Source: Mycolicibacterium tusciae (GTDB taxonomy: Bacteria; Actinomycetota; Actinomycetes; Mycobacteriales; Mycobacteriaceae). Taken from it: DNA of 64,000 nt. The position numbers and the translations under genes are program-made. The notes below the pieces were generated by a model. That model was not told where the DNA came from and ran no database searches. It worked only from the letters and a program-made list of their open reading frames with translations. The stretch spans positions 310,001 through 374,000 of the forward strand of contig NZ_MVIM01000001.1 of assembly GCF_002086795.1 (NCBI RefSeq), read 5' to 3'. Positions 18,349-28,353 of the stretch are shown piece after piece; position 1 is the first letter of the stretch; every line of letters begins with the position of its first letter.

Positions 18349-21134
18349 CCGCTGTTGCGCAGTGCGGTCGCCAGTCCACTCATCGTGAGCAGGATGCCTC
18401 GCTGGACGAGTTCGTCGTCGTCACCAGAACGGTAGCGGCGCAACAGTTCCACCTGAAGGTGGTTCAGTGGCTCGAGGTACGGAAACCGGTTGAACACCGA
18501 TCGCGCCAAGGCCGGGTTGTCGGCGAGCAGATCGTCGTGGCCGGTGATGAGCTTGTGCATCTGGATGGTGCGGGTGTGCTCGGCGACGATCTTGTCGAAC
18601 ACCCGCGACCGCAACTGCTCGTCGGCCACCAACTCGGAGTAACGCGCCGCCAGACCCATGTCCGCCTTCGCGAGCACCTGAGCCATATTGGACAACACCG
18701 TCCGGAAGAACGGCCAGCGACGGTACAGGTCCCGCAGGACCTCCAGCCGTCCGTCGCCCTCGTCGATCCATCCTTCGAACGCGGTTCCGGTGCCGTACCA
18801 GCCCGGCAGCATCACCCGCGATTGGCTCCAGGCCAGCACCCACGGAATCGCGCGCAGATCCGAGATGGCCGTGGTGGGCTTGCGTGACGTCGGCCTGCTC
18901 CCGATGTTGAGCGCACCGATCTCGCTCACGGGCGTCGACTCCTTGAAGTACTCGACGAATCCCGGTGTGTCGTGCACCAATTCGGAGTACGCCCGCTGCG
19001 CGCGGGCGGCCAGTTCGTCGAGCACGTCGTAGGCGGGACCGGCGGCGTCGCCGAGTCCCTCGATGTCGAGGAGAGTGGCCTCCAGTGTCGCGGCCAACAG
19101 GGTCTCCAGGTTGCGATGCGCAATCTGCGGTTCGGCGTACTTGGCGGCGATCACCTCGCCCTGCTCGGTGATCCGCAGCGATCCGTTGACCGCACCCGGC
19201 GGCTGCGCCCGGATGGCGTCGTAGCTGGGTCCGCCGCCACGCCCCACGGTGCCGCCGCGCCCGTGGAACAACCGCAACCGCATTCCCGTCTTGCGTGCGG
19301 ACTCCACCAGATCGAGCTCGGCGCGATACAGCGCCCAGTTGGCTGCGAGGTATCCGCCGTCCTTGTTCGAGTCCGAATAGCCGAGCATCACTTCCTGGCT
19401 GTCACCACGCACCGACACAATGGCGCGGTACACCGGAAGTTCCAGCGCCTGTTCGAGAATCGAGGAGCCGCGCTGTAGGTCGTCGATGGTCTCGAACAAT
19501 GGGACGATCCCGACGGGCGCATAGGCGTCGGGTCCCGAAACGTCGAGTAAACCAACCTCTTTGAGCAGGACCGCAGCTTCGAGCATGTCGGACACCGACT
19601 GGCACATCGAGATGATGTAGTTCGGCACGGCCTGCGGCCCGAATACCTTGACGGCGCGGGCCGCCGCGGCGACGATGTCGAGTTCCTTGCGCGCCAGCTC
19701 GGAGAGCTCGGCACCGTCGCCGATGAGCGGGCGCCGCGTGGCGACCTCGGCCGCGAGAAGCTCGACGCGCTCGGGTTCGGGCAGCGAACGGTAGTCGGAG
19801 TGAACGCCCGCCCATTCCAGCAGCTCGGCGATGACTTCCTCGTGCACGTCGGAGTTCTGCCGCATGTCCAGCCCGGACAGGTGAAACCCGAAGACGTGCA
19901 CGGCTTCCCGCAGCCGGGCCAACCGATCGTCGGCCAGCACGGCGCTGCCGTTCCTTCGCAATGACTCGTCGACGATGTCGAGGTCGGCCAAGAGTTCGGC
20001 GGGAGTTTCGTAGGGGTCCAGCGCGAGGTCGAGTTCGTGTTCGGGCTGACGATCGAGGATCTCAGTGGCCGTCGACGTCAACCGAGCATGGATGACCCGC
20101 AGCGCCCGGCGATACGGTTCGTCCATCCGGGCGGGCTCGTGACACTTATCGGCGAGTGCCTCGAGCGCCGCGCTGATCTTGACCAGCCGCCCCGACATCG
20201 ACAGTTCCTCTTCGAGCGCGGTGATCTCGGTGAAGTAATGCTCCAGCGCCGTATAGGCGGCACTGCTGGTCGCCAGACGCACGACCTCGGCGGTGACGTT
20301 CGGGTTGCCGTCGCGATCGCCGCCGATCCACGATCCGGGACGCAGGAAGGGCTGGCTCAGCAGATCGCTATCGGGCCAACGGGACCGCAGCGCGTTACGC
20401 ACTTCGGCGTTGACCTGCGGGACGACCTCGAAGAACGCCGCGGGGTAATACCGCAGCCCGGTTTCAATCTCGTCCTGAATCTTCAACCGGGACAACCGGA
20501 TCAGTGCCGTCTGCCACAGCGTGAGGATGTTGCGGCGCAACTCACGCTCGATATCACGGCCGTCGTCGGTGAGCTCATGGCCGTTCAATCGCAGCCGCAT
20601 CAACTGCGTGATGCGGTGTTGAGTGTCGAAGATCGTGCGTCGACGGGTTTCGGTGGGATGCGCCGTGATCACCGGCGAAACGAGTGCTCCGGCCAGCGCA
20701 TCGGTGACCGCCGCCGAATCGAGCCCGGCCAGGTCCAGTTTGGCGTACGTCGCCGCCAGGCTGCTGTCCTGCGGCGGTTCTCCGGCGGCGACGTGGATGA
20801 TGCGCCGACGCTCGCGGTGGATGTCCTCGGCGACGTTGGCCAGCAGGGCGAAGTGGGTGAATGCGCGGATGACGGGAATGGCCTGGTGAATGTCGATGCC
20901 ATCGAACAGGGAGCTCAGCTCGGCGCGGTCGATCTCCGAGCGCCGGACCCGGAACGACTCCACGCGGGCGCGTTCGACGAGGTCGAAGACGGCCTCACCA
21001 TTCTGGTCCCGGATGGTCTCGCCGAGAAGCGCACCCAACAATCGGATGTCTTCGCGCATCGGCTCGGTGGCCTCCCGGCCCACTTTCGTGCGCTGTACCG
21101 CGCCGATGGGTTCAAGTCCGCCGACATCTGCCAT
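18345..21134 (-). CDS. ppc: Phosphoenolpyruvate carboxylase
   Basis: A 929-residue anaplerotic enzyme converting PEP and bicarbonate to oxaloacetate. Signatures are [20 protein letters not shown] (catalytic His), the glycine loop [18 protein letters not shown], the PEP site [16 protein letters not shown] and the C-terminal ALRNSG typical of the family. Full length and unbroken. ATG start at 21134. Located directly downstream of secG and the gap-pgk-tpiA run, as near the corresponding M. tuberculosis locus. Confidence 0.96.
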   Translation of the reverse strand: MADVGGLEPIGAVQRTKVGREATEPMREDIRLLGALLGETIRDQNGEAVFDLVERARVESFRVRRSEIDRAELSSLFDGIDIHQAIPVIRAFTHFALLANVAEDIHRERRRIIHVAAGEPPQDSSLAATYAKLDLAGLDSAAVTDALAGALVSPVITAHPTETRRRTIFDTQHRITQLMRLRLNGHELTDDGRDIERELRRNILTLWQTALIRLSRLKIQDEIETGLRYYPAAFFEVVPQVNAEVRNALRSRWPDSDLLSQPFLRPGSWIGGDRDGNPNVTAEVVRLATSSAAYTALEHYFTEITALEEELSMSGRLVKISAALEALADKCHEPARMDEPYRRALRVIHARLTSTATEILDRQPEHELDLALDPYETPAELLADLDIVDESLRRNGSAVLADDRLARLREAVHVFGFHLSGLDMRQNSDVHEEVIAELLEWAGVHSDYRSLPEPERVELLAAEVATRRPLIGDGAELSELARKELDIVAAAARAVKVFGPQAVPNYIISMCQSVSDMLEAAVLLKEVGLLDVSGPDAYAPVGIVPLFETIDDLQRGSSILEQALELPVYRAIVSVRGDSQEVMLGYSDSNKDGGYLAANWALYRAELDLVESARKTGMRLRLFHGRGGTVGRGGGPSYDAIRAQPPGAVNGSLRITEQGEVIAAKYAEPQIAHRNLETLLAATLEATLLDIEGLGDAAGPAYDVLDELAARAQRAYSELVHDTPGFVEYFKESTPVSEIGALNIGSRPTSRKPTTAISDLRAIPWVLAWSQSRVMLPGWYGTGTAFEGWIDEGDGRLEVLRDLYRRWPFFRTVLSNMAQVLAKADMGLAARYSELVADEQLRSRVFDKIVAEHTRTIQMHKLITGHDDLLADNPALARSVFNRFPYLEPLNHLQVELLRRYRSGDDDELVQRGILLTMSGLATALRNSG

Positions 21135-21193
21135 TCCACCAGTATCGACGCGGCGTGCGTCAGGTGCAGAACGAGCCGATCGGCTCAGACGGG

Positions 21194-21427
21194 TCAGCTG
21201 TACTTGATCTGCAAGGCGACGCCGACGATCGACACCACCCAGATGCCGACGACGAAATACGTCAGCCGGTCCAGGTTCTTCTCCACCACCGTCGAGCCGG
21301 ACAGGCTGGACTGGACGCCGCCGCCGAACAGGGTCGACAGGCCGCCGCCCTTGGCGCGGTGCAGCAACACGAGAAGCACCACGAGCAAGCTGGTGACGAT
21401 CAGCGTGATCTGCAGAGCTAAAACCAT
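21194..21427 (-). CDS. secG: Protein translocase subunit SecG
   Basis: A 77-residue membrane protein with two hydrophobic helices ([20 protein letters not shown] and [20 protein letters not shown]) separated by the conserved cytoplasmic loop [15 protein letters not shown]. It assists SecYE in preprotein export. Same strand as tpiA, 30 bp downstream, as in other mycobacteria. Confidence 0.95.
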   Translation of the reverse strand: MVLALQITLIVTSLLVVLLVLLHRAKGGGLSTLFGGGVQSSLSGSTVVEKNLDRLTYFVVGIWVVSIVGVALQIKYS

Positions 21428-21457
21428 GGCCGACAGCCTACAGGCCGGAAAGGGCCG

Positions 21458-22243
21458 CTACGGCAAGGGCCCACCAGCAGCGATGGCCGAAAGCGTGGCG
21501 AACTGCTCGCCATCGAGCGACGCTCCACCCACCAGCGCACCGTCGACATCCTCCTGTGCGACGATCTCGCCGACGTTCTTGGCGTTCACCGATCCGCCGT
21601 ACAGGATCCGCACACCCGAGGCCAGCTGTGGAGACGACAGCTTGCCCAGCTCGTCGCGGATGGCCTTGCAGACCTCCTGGGCGTCGGCGGCGCTGGCCAC
21701 CCGGCCGGTGCCGATCGCCCACACCGGCTCGTAGGCGATGACGGCCTGGCCGATCTGCTCTGCTGTGAGACCCGCCACTGAGCCGCGCAGCGATTCGGTG
21801 TTGAATTCGACGTGGTTGCCGGCCTCACGGACCTCGAGCTGCTCGCCGATGCAGATGATCGGGGTGATGCCGTGCTTGAACGCAGCGGCCGCCTTGGCAG
21901 CGACCAGCGCATCGTCCTCATGGTGATAGGTCCGGCGCTCCGAGTGCCCGACGACGACGTAGGTGCAGCCCAGCTTCGCGAGGAAGGCGCCGCTGATCTC
22001 GCCGGTGTAGGCCCCCGAATCGTGTTGGGACAGGTCCTGCGCACCGTACGTAAGGCGCAGCTTGTCGCCGTCGACGAGCGTCTGCACGCTGCGCAAATCG
22101 GTGAACGGCGGAATCACCGCGACGTCGACCTTGTCGAAGTACTTGTCCGGCAGTGAGAACGCGATCTTCTGGACCAGCGCAATGGCCTCGAAGTGGTTGA
22201 GGTTCATCTTCCAGTTGCCGGCGATCAGCGGCGTACGGCTCAT
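21458..22243 (-). CDS. tpiA: Triosephosphate isomerase
   Basis: A 261-residue TIM-barrel enzyme interconverting dihydroxyacetone phosphate and glyceraldehyde-3-phosphate. Seen: substrate lysine in GNWKMNL, electrophilic His in VVGHSERR, catalytic Glu in [15 protein letters not shown] (flexible loop) and phosphate-binding GGSVNAKN. Twelve bases after the pgk stop; part of gap-pgk-tpiA. Confidence 0.97.
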   Translation of the reverse strand: MSRTPLIAGNWKMNLNHFEAIALVQKIAFSLPDKYFDKVDVAVIPPFTDLRSVQTLVDGDKLRLTYGAQDLSQHDSGAYTGEISGAFLAKLGCTYVVVGHSERRTYHHEDDALVAAKAAAAFKHGITPIICIGEQLEVREAGNHVEFNTESLRGSVAGLTAEQIGQAVIAYEPVWAIGTGRVASAADAQEVCKAIRDELGKLSSPQLASGVRILYGGSVNAKNVGEIVAQEDVDGALVGGASLDGEQFATLSAIAAGGPLP

Positions 22244-22255
22244 GTCTAGGGCCTT

Positions 22256-23482
22256 TCAGTCGTCGAGCACTTCGATACCCGGGAGCGTCTTGCCCTCAAG
22301 GTATTCCAGCGACGCCCCGCCCCCGGTCGAAATGTGGGAGAAGCCGTCGTCAGGCAGCCCGAGCTGGCGGACCGCCGCGGCGGAGTCGCCACCGCCCACC
22401 ACACTGAACGCGCCCTTGCCCGTCGCCCCGACGATCGCCTCGGCGACGCCCTTGGTGCCCGCGGCGAACGCCTGGAACTCGAAGACGCCCATCGGCCCGT
22501 TCCAGAAGATGGTCTTGGCGTTCGACAATAACGTGGTGAAACGCTGTACCGAGCCGGGCCCGATGTCCAGGCCCATCTTGCCGTCCGGAATCTGGTCGGC
22601 CGCAACGATCTCCGACGGAGAATCCGCCTTGAACTCGTCGGCTACGACGATGTCGACCGGCACGTGGATCACGTCGCCGTAGTCCTCGAGCAACTGACGG
22701 CAGGTATCGATCATGCCTTCTTCGAGCAGCGACTTGCCTACCGAAACACCTTGCGAGGCAAGGAATGTAAAGCACATACCACCGCCGATGACGATGCTGT
22801 CCGCTTTGGTCGCCAGGTTCTCGATGACCGCGAGTTTGTCCGACACCTTCGAGCCGCCGAGCACCACCGCGTACGGCCGCTCGGTTGAGCTGGTCAGCTG
22901 TTCGAGCACCTTGATCTCGGTGGCCACCAGCGTGCCCGCGTAATGCGGCAGCAGCGTCGCGACGTCGTACACCGAGGCCTGCTTGCGGTGCACGACACCG
23001 AAGCCGTCGGAGACGAACGCACCGGGCGACCCGTCTGCGCCGCTGACGAGTTCGGCGAGCTGGCGTGCGAGCGCAAGCCGCTCGTTGTCGTCCTTGCTGG
23101 TCTCGCGTGGGTCGAACCGAATGTTCTCCAGCAACAGGATGTCGCCGTCGGTAAGGCCTTCGGCGCGGGCCAGCGCGTCCGTGCCGACGACATCTCCCGC
23201 CAGCTGGACGTGCCTACCGAGCTGCTCCCCCAGCGCCTTGGCGACGGGTGCGAGCGAGAACTCCGGCGTCGGACCGTCTTTCGGCCTGCCGAGGTGCGCG
23301 GTGACGACGACCTTGGCGCCGGCGTCGGCCAGCGCCCGCAGCGTGGGCACCGACGCGGTGATGCGACCCGGGTCTGTGATGTTGCCGTCGTCGTCGAGCG
23401 GGACGTTCAGGTCGGAGCGAACGAGAACGCCCCGGCCCGAAACCCCTTCTGCCAGTAGGTCGTCGAGGTTCTTGACGGCCAT
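22256..23482 (-). CDS. pgk: Phosphoglycerate kinase
   Basis: A 408-residue two-domain kinase transferring phosphate from 1,3-bisphosphoglycerate to ADP. N-terminal [15 protein letters not shown], basic-patch HLGRPK, and C-terminal nucleotide loops ([35 protein letters not shown]) are all present. Four bases after the gap stop, implying a tight operon. Confidence 0.97.
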   Translation of the reverse strand: MAVKNLDDLLAEGVSGRGVLVRSDLNVPLDDDGNITDPGRITASVPTLRALADAGAKVVVTAHLGRPKDGPTPEFSLAPVAKALGEQLGRHVQLAGDVVGTDALARAEGLTDGDILLLENIRFDPRETSKDDNERLALARQLAELVSGADGSPGAFVSDGFGVVHRKQASVYDVATLLPHYAGTLVATEIKVLEQLTSSTERPYAVVLGGSKVSDKLAVIENLATKADSIVIGGGMCFTFLASQGVSVGKSLLEEGMIDTCRQLLEDYGDVIHVPVDIVVADEFKADSPSEIVAADQIPDGKMGLDIGPGSVQRFTTLLSNAKTIFWNGPMGVFEFQAFAAGTKGVAEAIVGATGKGAFSVVGGGDSAAAVRQLGLPDDGFSHISTGGGASLEYLEGKTLPGIEVLDD

Positions 23483-23486
23483 TGCG

Positions 23487-24536
<1,050 letters not shown>

Positions 24537-24705
24537 TCAACGGCCAGCCTAGTGGTGTGATTGGCGCCACGCGCGGCCTGGTCAGATTGGTGACGTCGGG
24601 CAACGACGCTGGTGACTTAGGGCCCTGCTGTTCGGCACGGGTCGCGGTGATCATGGCCATATCGCCTGTACGACGACAGGCCGAAACCGCGCCGAAGGCA
24701 GGCTC

Positions 24706-24987
24706 ATGACGGCGACCGATGGAATTCCCGGCGGCGACACGCAGGTGTTGGCGCAGCCCACTCAGCATGCCCATGCCCGGGTGCGCCAAGCGCATTTGGT
24801 CGCCGCCGAGCGGCATCGACGCGCTGCCGAAGCAAACGATCAGGCTGCGCGGACCCACCGCGCCGCGGCAGCGGAGGGTATCGGCGACGTTGCCACGCAC
24901 CGCCGCGCGGTGCGGGTGTATGAGGCCGCCCGTGACAACCACCTCCGCGCCGCCGAGTTGGCGGAGCGGATGGCGGGCGACCCATAG
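24706..24987 (+). CDS. Small conserved mycobacterial protein, helical
   Basis: A 93-residue His/Ala/Arg-rich protein (VRQAHLVAAERHRRAAEAND...) predicted all-helical, without signal peptide or cysteine motifs. It resembles short hypothetical proteins scattered through mycobacterial genomes. GAAGG ribosome site 8 bases before the ATG supports the start. Convergent with the solute-binding-protein gene. Function unknown. Confidence 0.65.
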   Translation: MTATDGIPGGDTQVLAQPTQHAHARVRQAHLVAAERHRRAAEANDQAARTHRAAAAEGIGDVATHRRAVRVYEAARDNHLRAAELAERMAGDP

Positions 24988-25003
24988 CCGGTCGGCATCG
25001 TCC

Positions 25004-25723
25004 TCAATGCACGGCCAGATTCTGGTCGGCGTACGGATTGCCCAGCCATTTGCCGCGAATCCGCTGCAGGACGCCGTCCTGCTCCAGTTCGGCCTGGGCC
25101 ACGGTGAGGCGGCCGAGCAGCGCCTGGTCGTCGAGGCCGACGGCGATGGCGATGTTCTCCACGGAGATGCCTCGCTGGACGACTTCGACGCCGCCTATCG
25201 GCTTGACGAGTTCGTTGAGCACGGGCGCGAGTTTCATGAATGCGTCGCAGGCACCGGTGGTCAGGTCGGTCAGGGCCGAGCGGATGCTGCCGTAGTCGTA
25301 GACGCGCACGGCACCCGCTTTGCCGTCGGCGACCAGACGCTCGGTGATCGGTTGGCTGGTGTTGCCCTGTTGCACGCCAATGGTCAGGCCCTCGAGGTCG
25401 TCGATGGAGGTGACGTGCGGCAGCCGTCGGGTGTCGACGGCGAGAGCCTGCCCGGAGATCAGATAGGGCGGAACGAACCTGGCCTTCTGTTCGCGCTCTG
25501 GCGTGACAGTGGTGCCGGCGGTGACGCAGTCGTAGCTGGCGCCGAGTCCGTCGAAGATGCCGTTGAAGTCGGCGCCCTCATAGGCGATGAATTCGACTGT
25601 TGCACCGATCTTCTCAGCAATGGCCGTCATCAGGTCGATGTCGAGCCCGGAGTCGTCCGGCATGCCGTTGAACGGGGGGTCGGGGAAGGCCGCACCGACC
25701 TTGAGCGTCTCCATGGCTTTCAC
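25004..25723 (-). CDS. Family 3 solute-binding domain protein without signal peptide
   Basis: A 239-residue type 2 periplasmic-binding fold like amino-acid-binding SBPs: LKVGAAFPDPPFNGMPDDSG, GLDIDLMTAIAEKIGATVEF, and the hinge segment GLTIGVQQGNTSQPI. Unlike transport SBPs it has no signal peptide or lipobox; the start GTG (or Met4) leads straight into the first beta-strand, so it should be cytosolic. No ABC permease or ATPase gene is adjacent. Its GTG overlaps the stop of the cyclase-STAND gene (GTGA), so it is co-translated with it and may supply ligand sensing. That role is inference. Confidence 0.85.
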   Translation of the reverse strand: MKAMETLKVGAAFPDPPFNGMPDDSGLDIDLMTAIAEKIGATVEFIAYEGADFNGIFDGLGASYDCVTAGTTVTPEREQKARFVPPYLISGQALAVDTRRLPHVTSIDDLEGLTIGVQQGNTSQPITERLVADGKAGAVRVYDYGSIRSALTDLTTGACDAFMKLAPVLNELVKPIGGVEVVQRGISVENIAIAVGLDDQALLGRLTVAQAELEQDGVLQRIRGKWLGNPYADQNLAVH

Positions 25724-28353
25724 CGTAGTTCTTGGAGCTTGATTCGCGCCTGCTCGATCTGATCGAAGGCATACGTCGCTATCGCAGCGGTCGTCATGGA
25801 TTCGCCGACACTGGCAAGAGATTCATACCTGTCATCGCCAAGGACTTCGCGTAAACGCTCGACGAGATTCGGAACCTCAGGAAATGCGGCCACCGTCAGC
25901 GGACTCACCGCGAAGCCGGTGATGACGGCCGCCGATTCGTGACATTCGAATTTGTGCAACGTTTCGGCAAGTATCGCCAGCGGGCTGCGGATCGCCGTGG
26001 TCGAACCCGAATTCTGGTTAATGCGCAGGGCCAGTGTCAGGTAATCGAGCGCGGCCGCGAAGTCACCCCTCCGGGCCTCCAGTCGGCCAATGTTGTTGGC
26101 CAGGTACGCCTCGACGCCCGGGTTCCCGCTGTCGTGTGCGATCCCGAGACCCCGGCGCATCCCGTCGAGAGCGTTCTGTGCGTCGACGTCACGGAATGCA
26201 AAACCGTAGCCCAGCAACGCGCACGAGAGCGCATAGGGATTGCCCGTCGATTCCGCAGCGGCGACGACCTCCGGAGCTGCTGCCATTGCATCGTCGATGC
26301 GGCCGGCCATCACCAGTTGGATCAAATGATTGGATCTGCTGAGCGCCAGCGGATCCGATCGCACGTCGCGATACGCATCCTCCCACTCCAGAGCCTTGTC
26401 GACCTGACCGATCACCATGTGCAAGCCGCCGAGCAGCCCCTCGAGGCCGAACGGCACCTGACTACGCCCGCTGCGAACACACGCTTGGGCCTTCTCGTTG
26501 TAGACGAATGCTTCGTTGAGTCGACCCGACATCCAGCAGAGCGCAGCCGCCAGGTAGAGGAACCCGAGCCTGGGGTGATCATGGACCTCCGCAGCCTCAA
26601 GGAGTTCTTCCGCCCAAGCCGACGGCTCCTGGTTTTCCAGCGCCAGCGCCGGGACGAACGTGTAGGTGGCAATCGAAGCGGCTATGTCGAGTTGGCCACC
26701 GTCGACGGCCCACCGGAACGCAGCGCGCAGGTTGGGCAATTCGGTCGTGAACCACCTGTAGGCATCACTCTGGCGCGGGCCGTTCCACATTTCCAGAATG
26801 TCGGATTCCAGCCGAGCGAAGTGGCGGGCGTGCGCATTACGCGCGTCCGCGGCGTCACCACGGTCGGCAAGCTGTTCATCGGCGAATTCGCGGATTGTCT
26901 CCAGAATAGAGAACCGCGTCCGCCCCGACGAGTGGTCGGCGACCACAAGTGATTTGCGGACCAGCACGTCCAGTAGGTCCACGACGCGGTAATGGTCTGC
27001 ATCGGACCCGGCTACCGCGCAGGCTCCTTTCAGGTCGAAGCCGCCGGCGAAAACCGAACAACGTTCCAGCAGAACCTTTTCTGCGTCATCGAGCAGATCG
27101 TAAGACCACGCCACCGCATGGCGGAGCGTCTGGTGACGTCCAAGGGCGCGCCGCGAACCGACGAGCAATTTGAATCGCTGATCAAGATGGTCGCGGATCT
27201 CATCGACGGCCATCGAGGCGGTACGTGACGCCGCCAGTTCGATCGCGAGCGGAATACAGTCGAGCCGTCGACAGATATCTGCGACCACATTCGCGTCCGC
27301 GAAGTCCAAAGACGGGGACAGGTGACGTGCCCGTTCGGTGAACAATTCAGCGGCGGCGGCGGGACTGAGCGACCGTACCGGCCAGACCTGCTCGTCAGGC
27401 AACGCCAAACCCTCGCGGCTCGTCGCAACGATCGTCACAGTCGCCGACTCCGCGAGTATGGCGTCGGCCAAATCCCCAACCGAGTCGAGGACGTGTTCGC
27501 AATTGTCGAACACAAGCAGGCGGACACGGCCGTCAAGAGCGGTCGCAATCGCCCGAGTCAGCGTCCTATCGGGTTGTTGAGTAATGCCGAGGACTGCAGC
27601 GACACTTTCGGGTACTTCGCCGGGATCGCTGACTGCGCCAAACTCGAAAAACCAAACACCATCGGGGTATTCATGGGACAGCCGTGCTGCCACTTCGACG
27701 GCGAGCCTCGTCTTCCCGACTCCTCCGACACCGGTCAGAGTGACCAGCCGTCGCGAACGAACGAGCGCCGCTATGTCCACGACTTCGGCGTCGCGCCCGA
27801 CGAAGACCGAGTCAGCGCGTCGGAGATTCCCCGGAGTTGTGTCGATTGTTCGCAGCGGCGGAAAGTCGCTGCTCAGACCTTCCGCCTCTAACTGGAACAC
27901 CGTGACCGGGTTAGGCAGATCCCGCAGCCGTCGGTGCCCCAAATCGATGAGCTGTACTCCGCTGAGCAGGCCAGCCGTCGACTCGGCGACGAGGATCTGT
28001 CCGCCGTGCCCGGCTGCCATCACCCGCGCCGCGCGATTGAGCACGGGGCCGAAGTAATCGTCGTCGCGCAACTCGGCCTCGCCGGTGGCGATGCCCATTC
28101 GCACCGGCAACTGCAACTCTCGCTGAGCGTGAACCGCCGCTTCGACCGCAGCCATCGGCGACGCGAACGCGGCAGCCATCCCATCGCCGCTGTGGCTAAA
28201 AACATAGCCGTCCTGGGCTTCTATCGCCGAACGCAACACCTTGTCGTGCACAGCCAACGCTGAGCGCATCGCATCGGCGTCGGACTCCCACCGACGGGTC
28301 GAACCCTCGATGTCGGTGAACAGGAACGTGACAACCCCGGACGGCGGATTCAC
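25720..28353 (-). CDS. Class III cyclase-STAND ATPase-TPR signalling protein (copy B)
   Basis: An 877-residue protein. Residues 1-165 are an adenylate/guanylate cyclase homology domain (VTFLFTDIEGSTRRWESDAD; SHSGDGMAAAF; VLNRAARVMAAGHGGQ). About 185-500 is an NB-ARC-type ATPase with Walker A LTGVGGVGKTRLAVEVA and Walker B RVRLLVFDNCEHVLD. The rest is TPR-like helical repeats. Same layout as the M. tuberculosis Rv0890c/Rv1358/Rv0386 group but without a C-terminal LuxR helix-turn-helix. Metal-binding aspartates and the Asn/Arg pair are present; the base-selecting Lys position carries Ser. Overlaps the upstream paralogue by 4 bases (GTGA). Confidence 0.88.
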   Translation of the reverse strand: MNPPSGVVTFLFTDIEGSTRRWESDADAMRSALAVHDKVLRSAIEAQDGYVFSHSGDGMAAAFASPMAAVEAAVHAQRELQLPVRMGIATGEAELRDDDYFGPVLNRAARVMAAGHGGQILVAESTAGLLSGVQLIDLGHRRLRDLPNPVTVFQLEAEGLSSDFPPLRTIDTTPGNLRRADSVFVGRDAEVVDIAALVRSRRLVTLTGVGGVGKTRLAVEVAARLSHEYPDGVWFFEFGAVSDPGEVPESVAAVLGITQQPDRTLTRAIATALDGRVRLLVFDNCEHVLDSVGDLADAILAESATVTIVATSREGLALPDEQVWPVRSLSPAAAAELFTERARHLSPSLDFADANVVADICRRLDCIPLAIELAASRTASMAVDEIRDHLDQRFKLLVGSRRALGRHQTLRHAVAWSYDLLDDAEKVLLERCSVFAGGFDLKGACAVAGSDADHYRVVDLLDVLVRKSLVVADHSSGRTRFSILETIREFADEQLADRGDAADARNAHARHFARLESDILEMWNGPRQSDAYRWFTTELPNLRAAFRWAVDGGQLDIAASIATYTFVPALALENQEPSAWAEELLEAAEVHDHPRLGFLYLAAALCWMSGRLNEAFVYNEKAQACVRSGRSQVPFGLEGLLGGLHMVIGQVDKALEWEDAYRDVRSDPLALSRSNHLIQLVMAGRIDDAMAAAPEVVAAAESTGNPYALSCALLGYGFAFRDVDAQNALDGMRRGLGIAHDSGNPGVEAYLANNIGRLEARRGDFAAALDYLTLALRINQNSGSTTAIRSPLAILAETLHKFECHESAAVITGFAVSPLTVAAFPEVPNLVERLREVLGDDRYESLASVGESMTTAAIATYAFDQIEQARIKLQELR

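Noticed and set aside
20037..21734. 565-codon plus-strand frame over ppc/secG/tpiA
   Set aside because: Antisense shadow of three well-identified genes with no protein-like features of its own.
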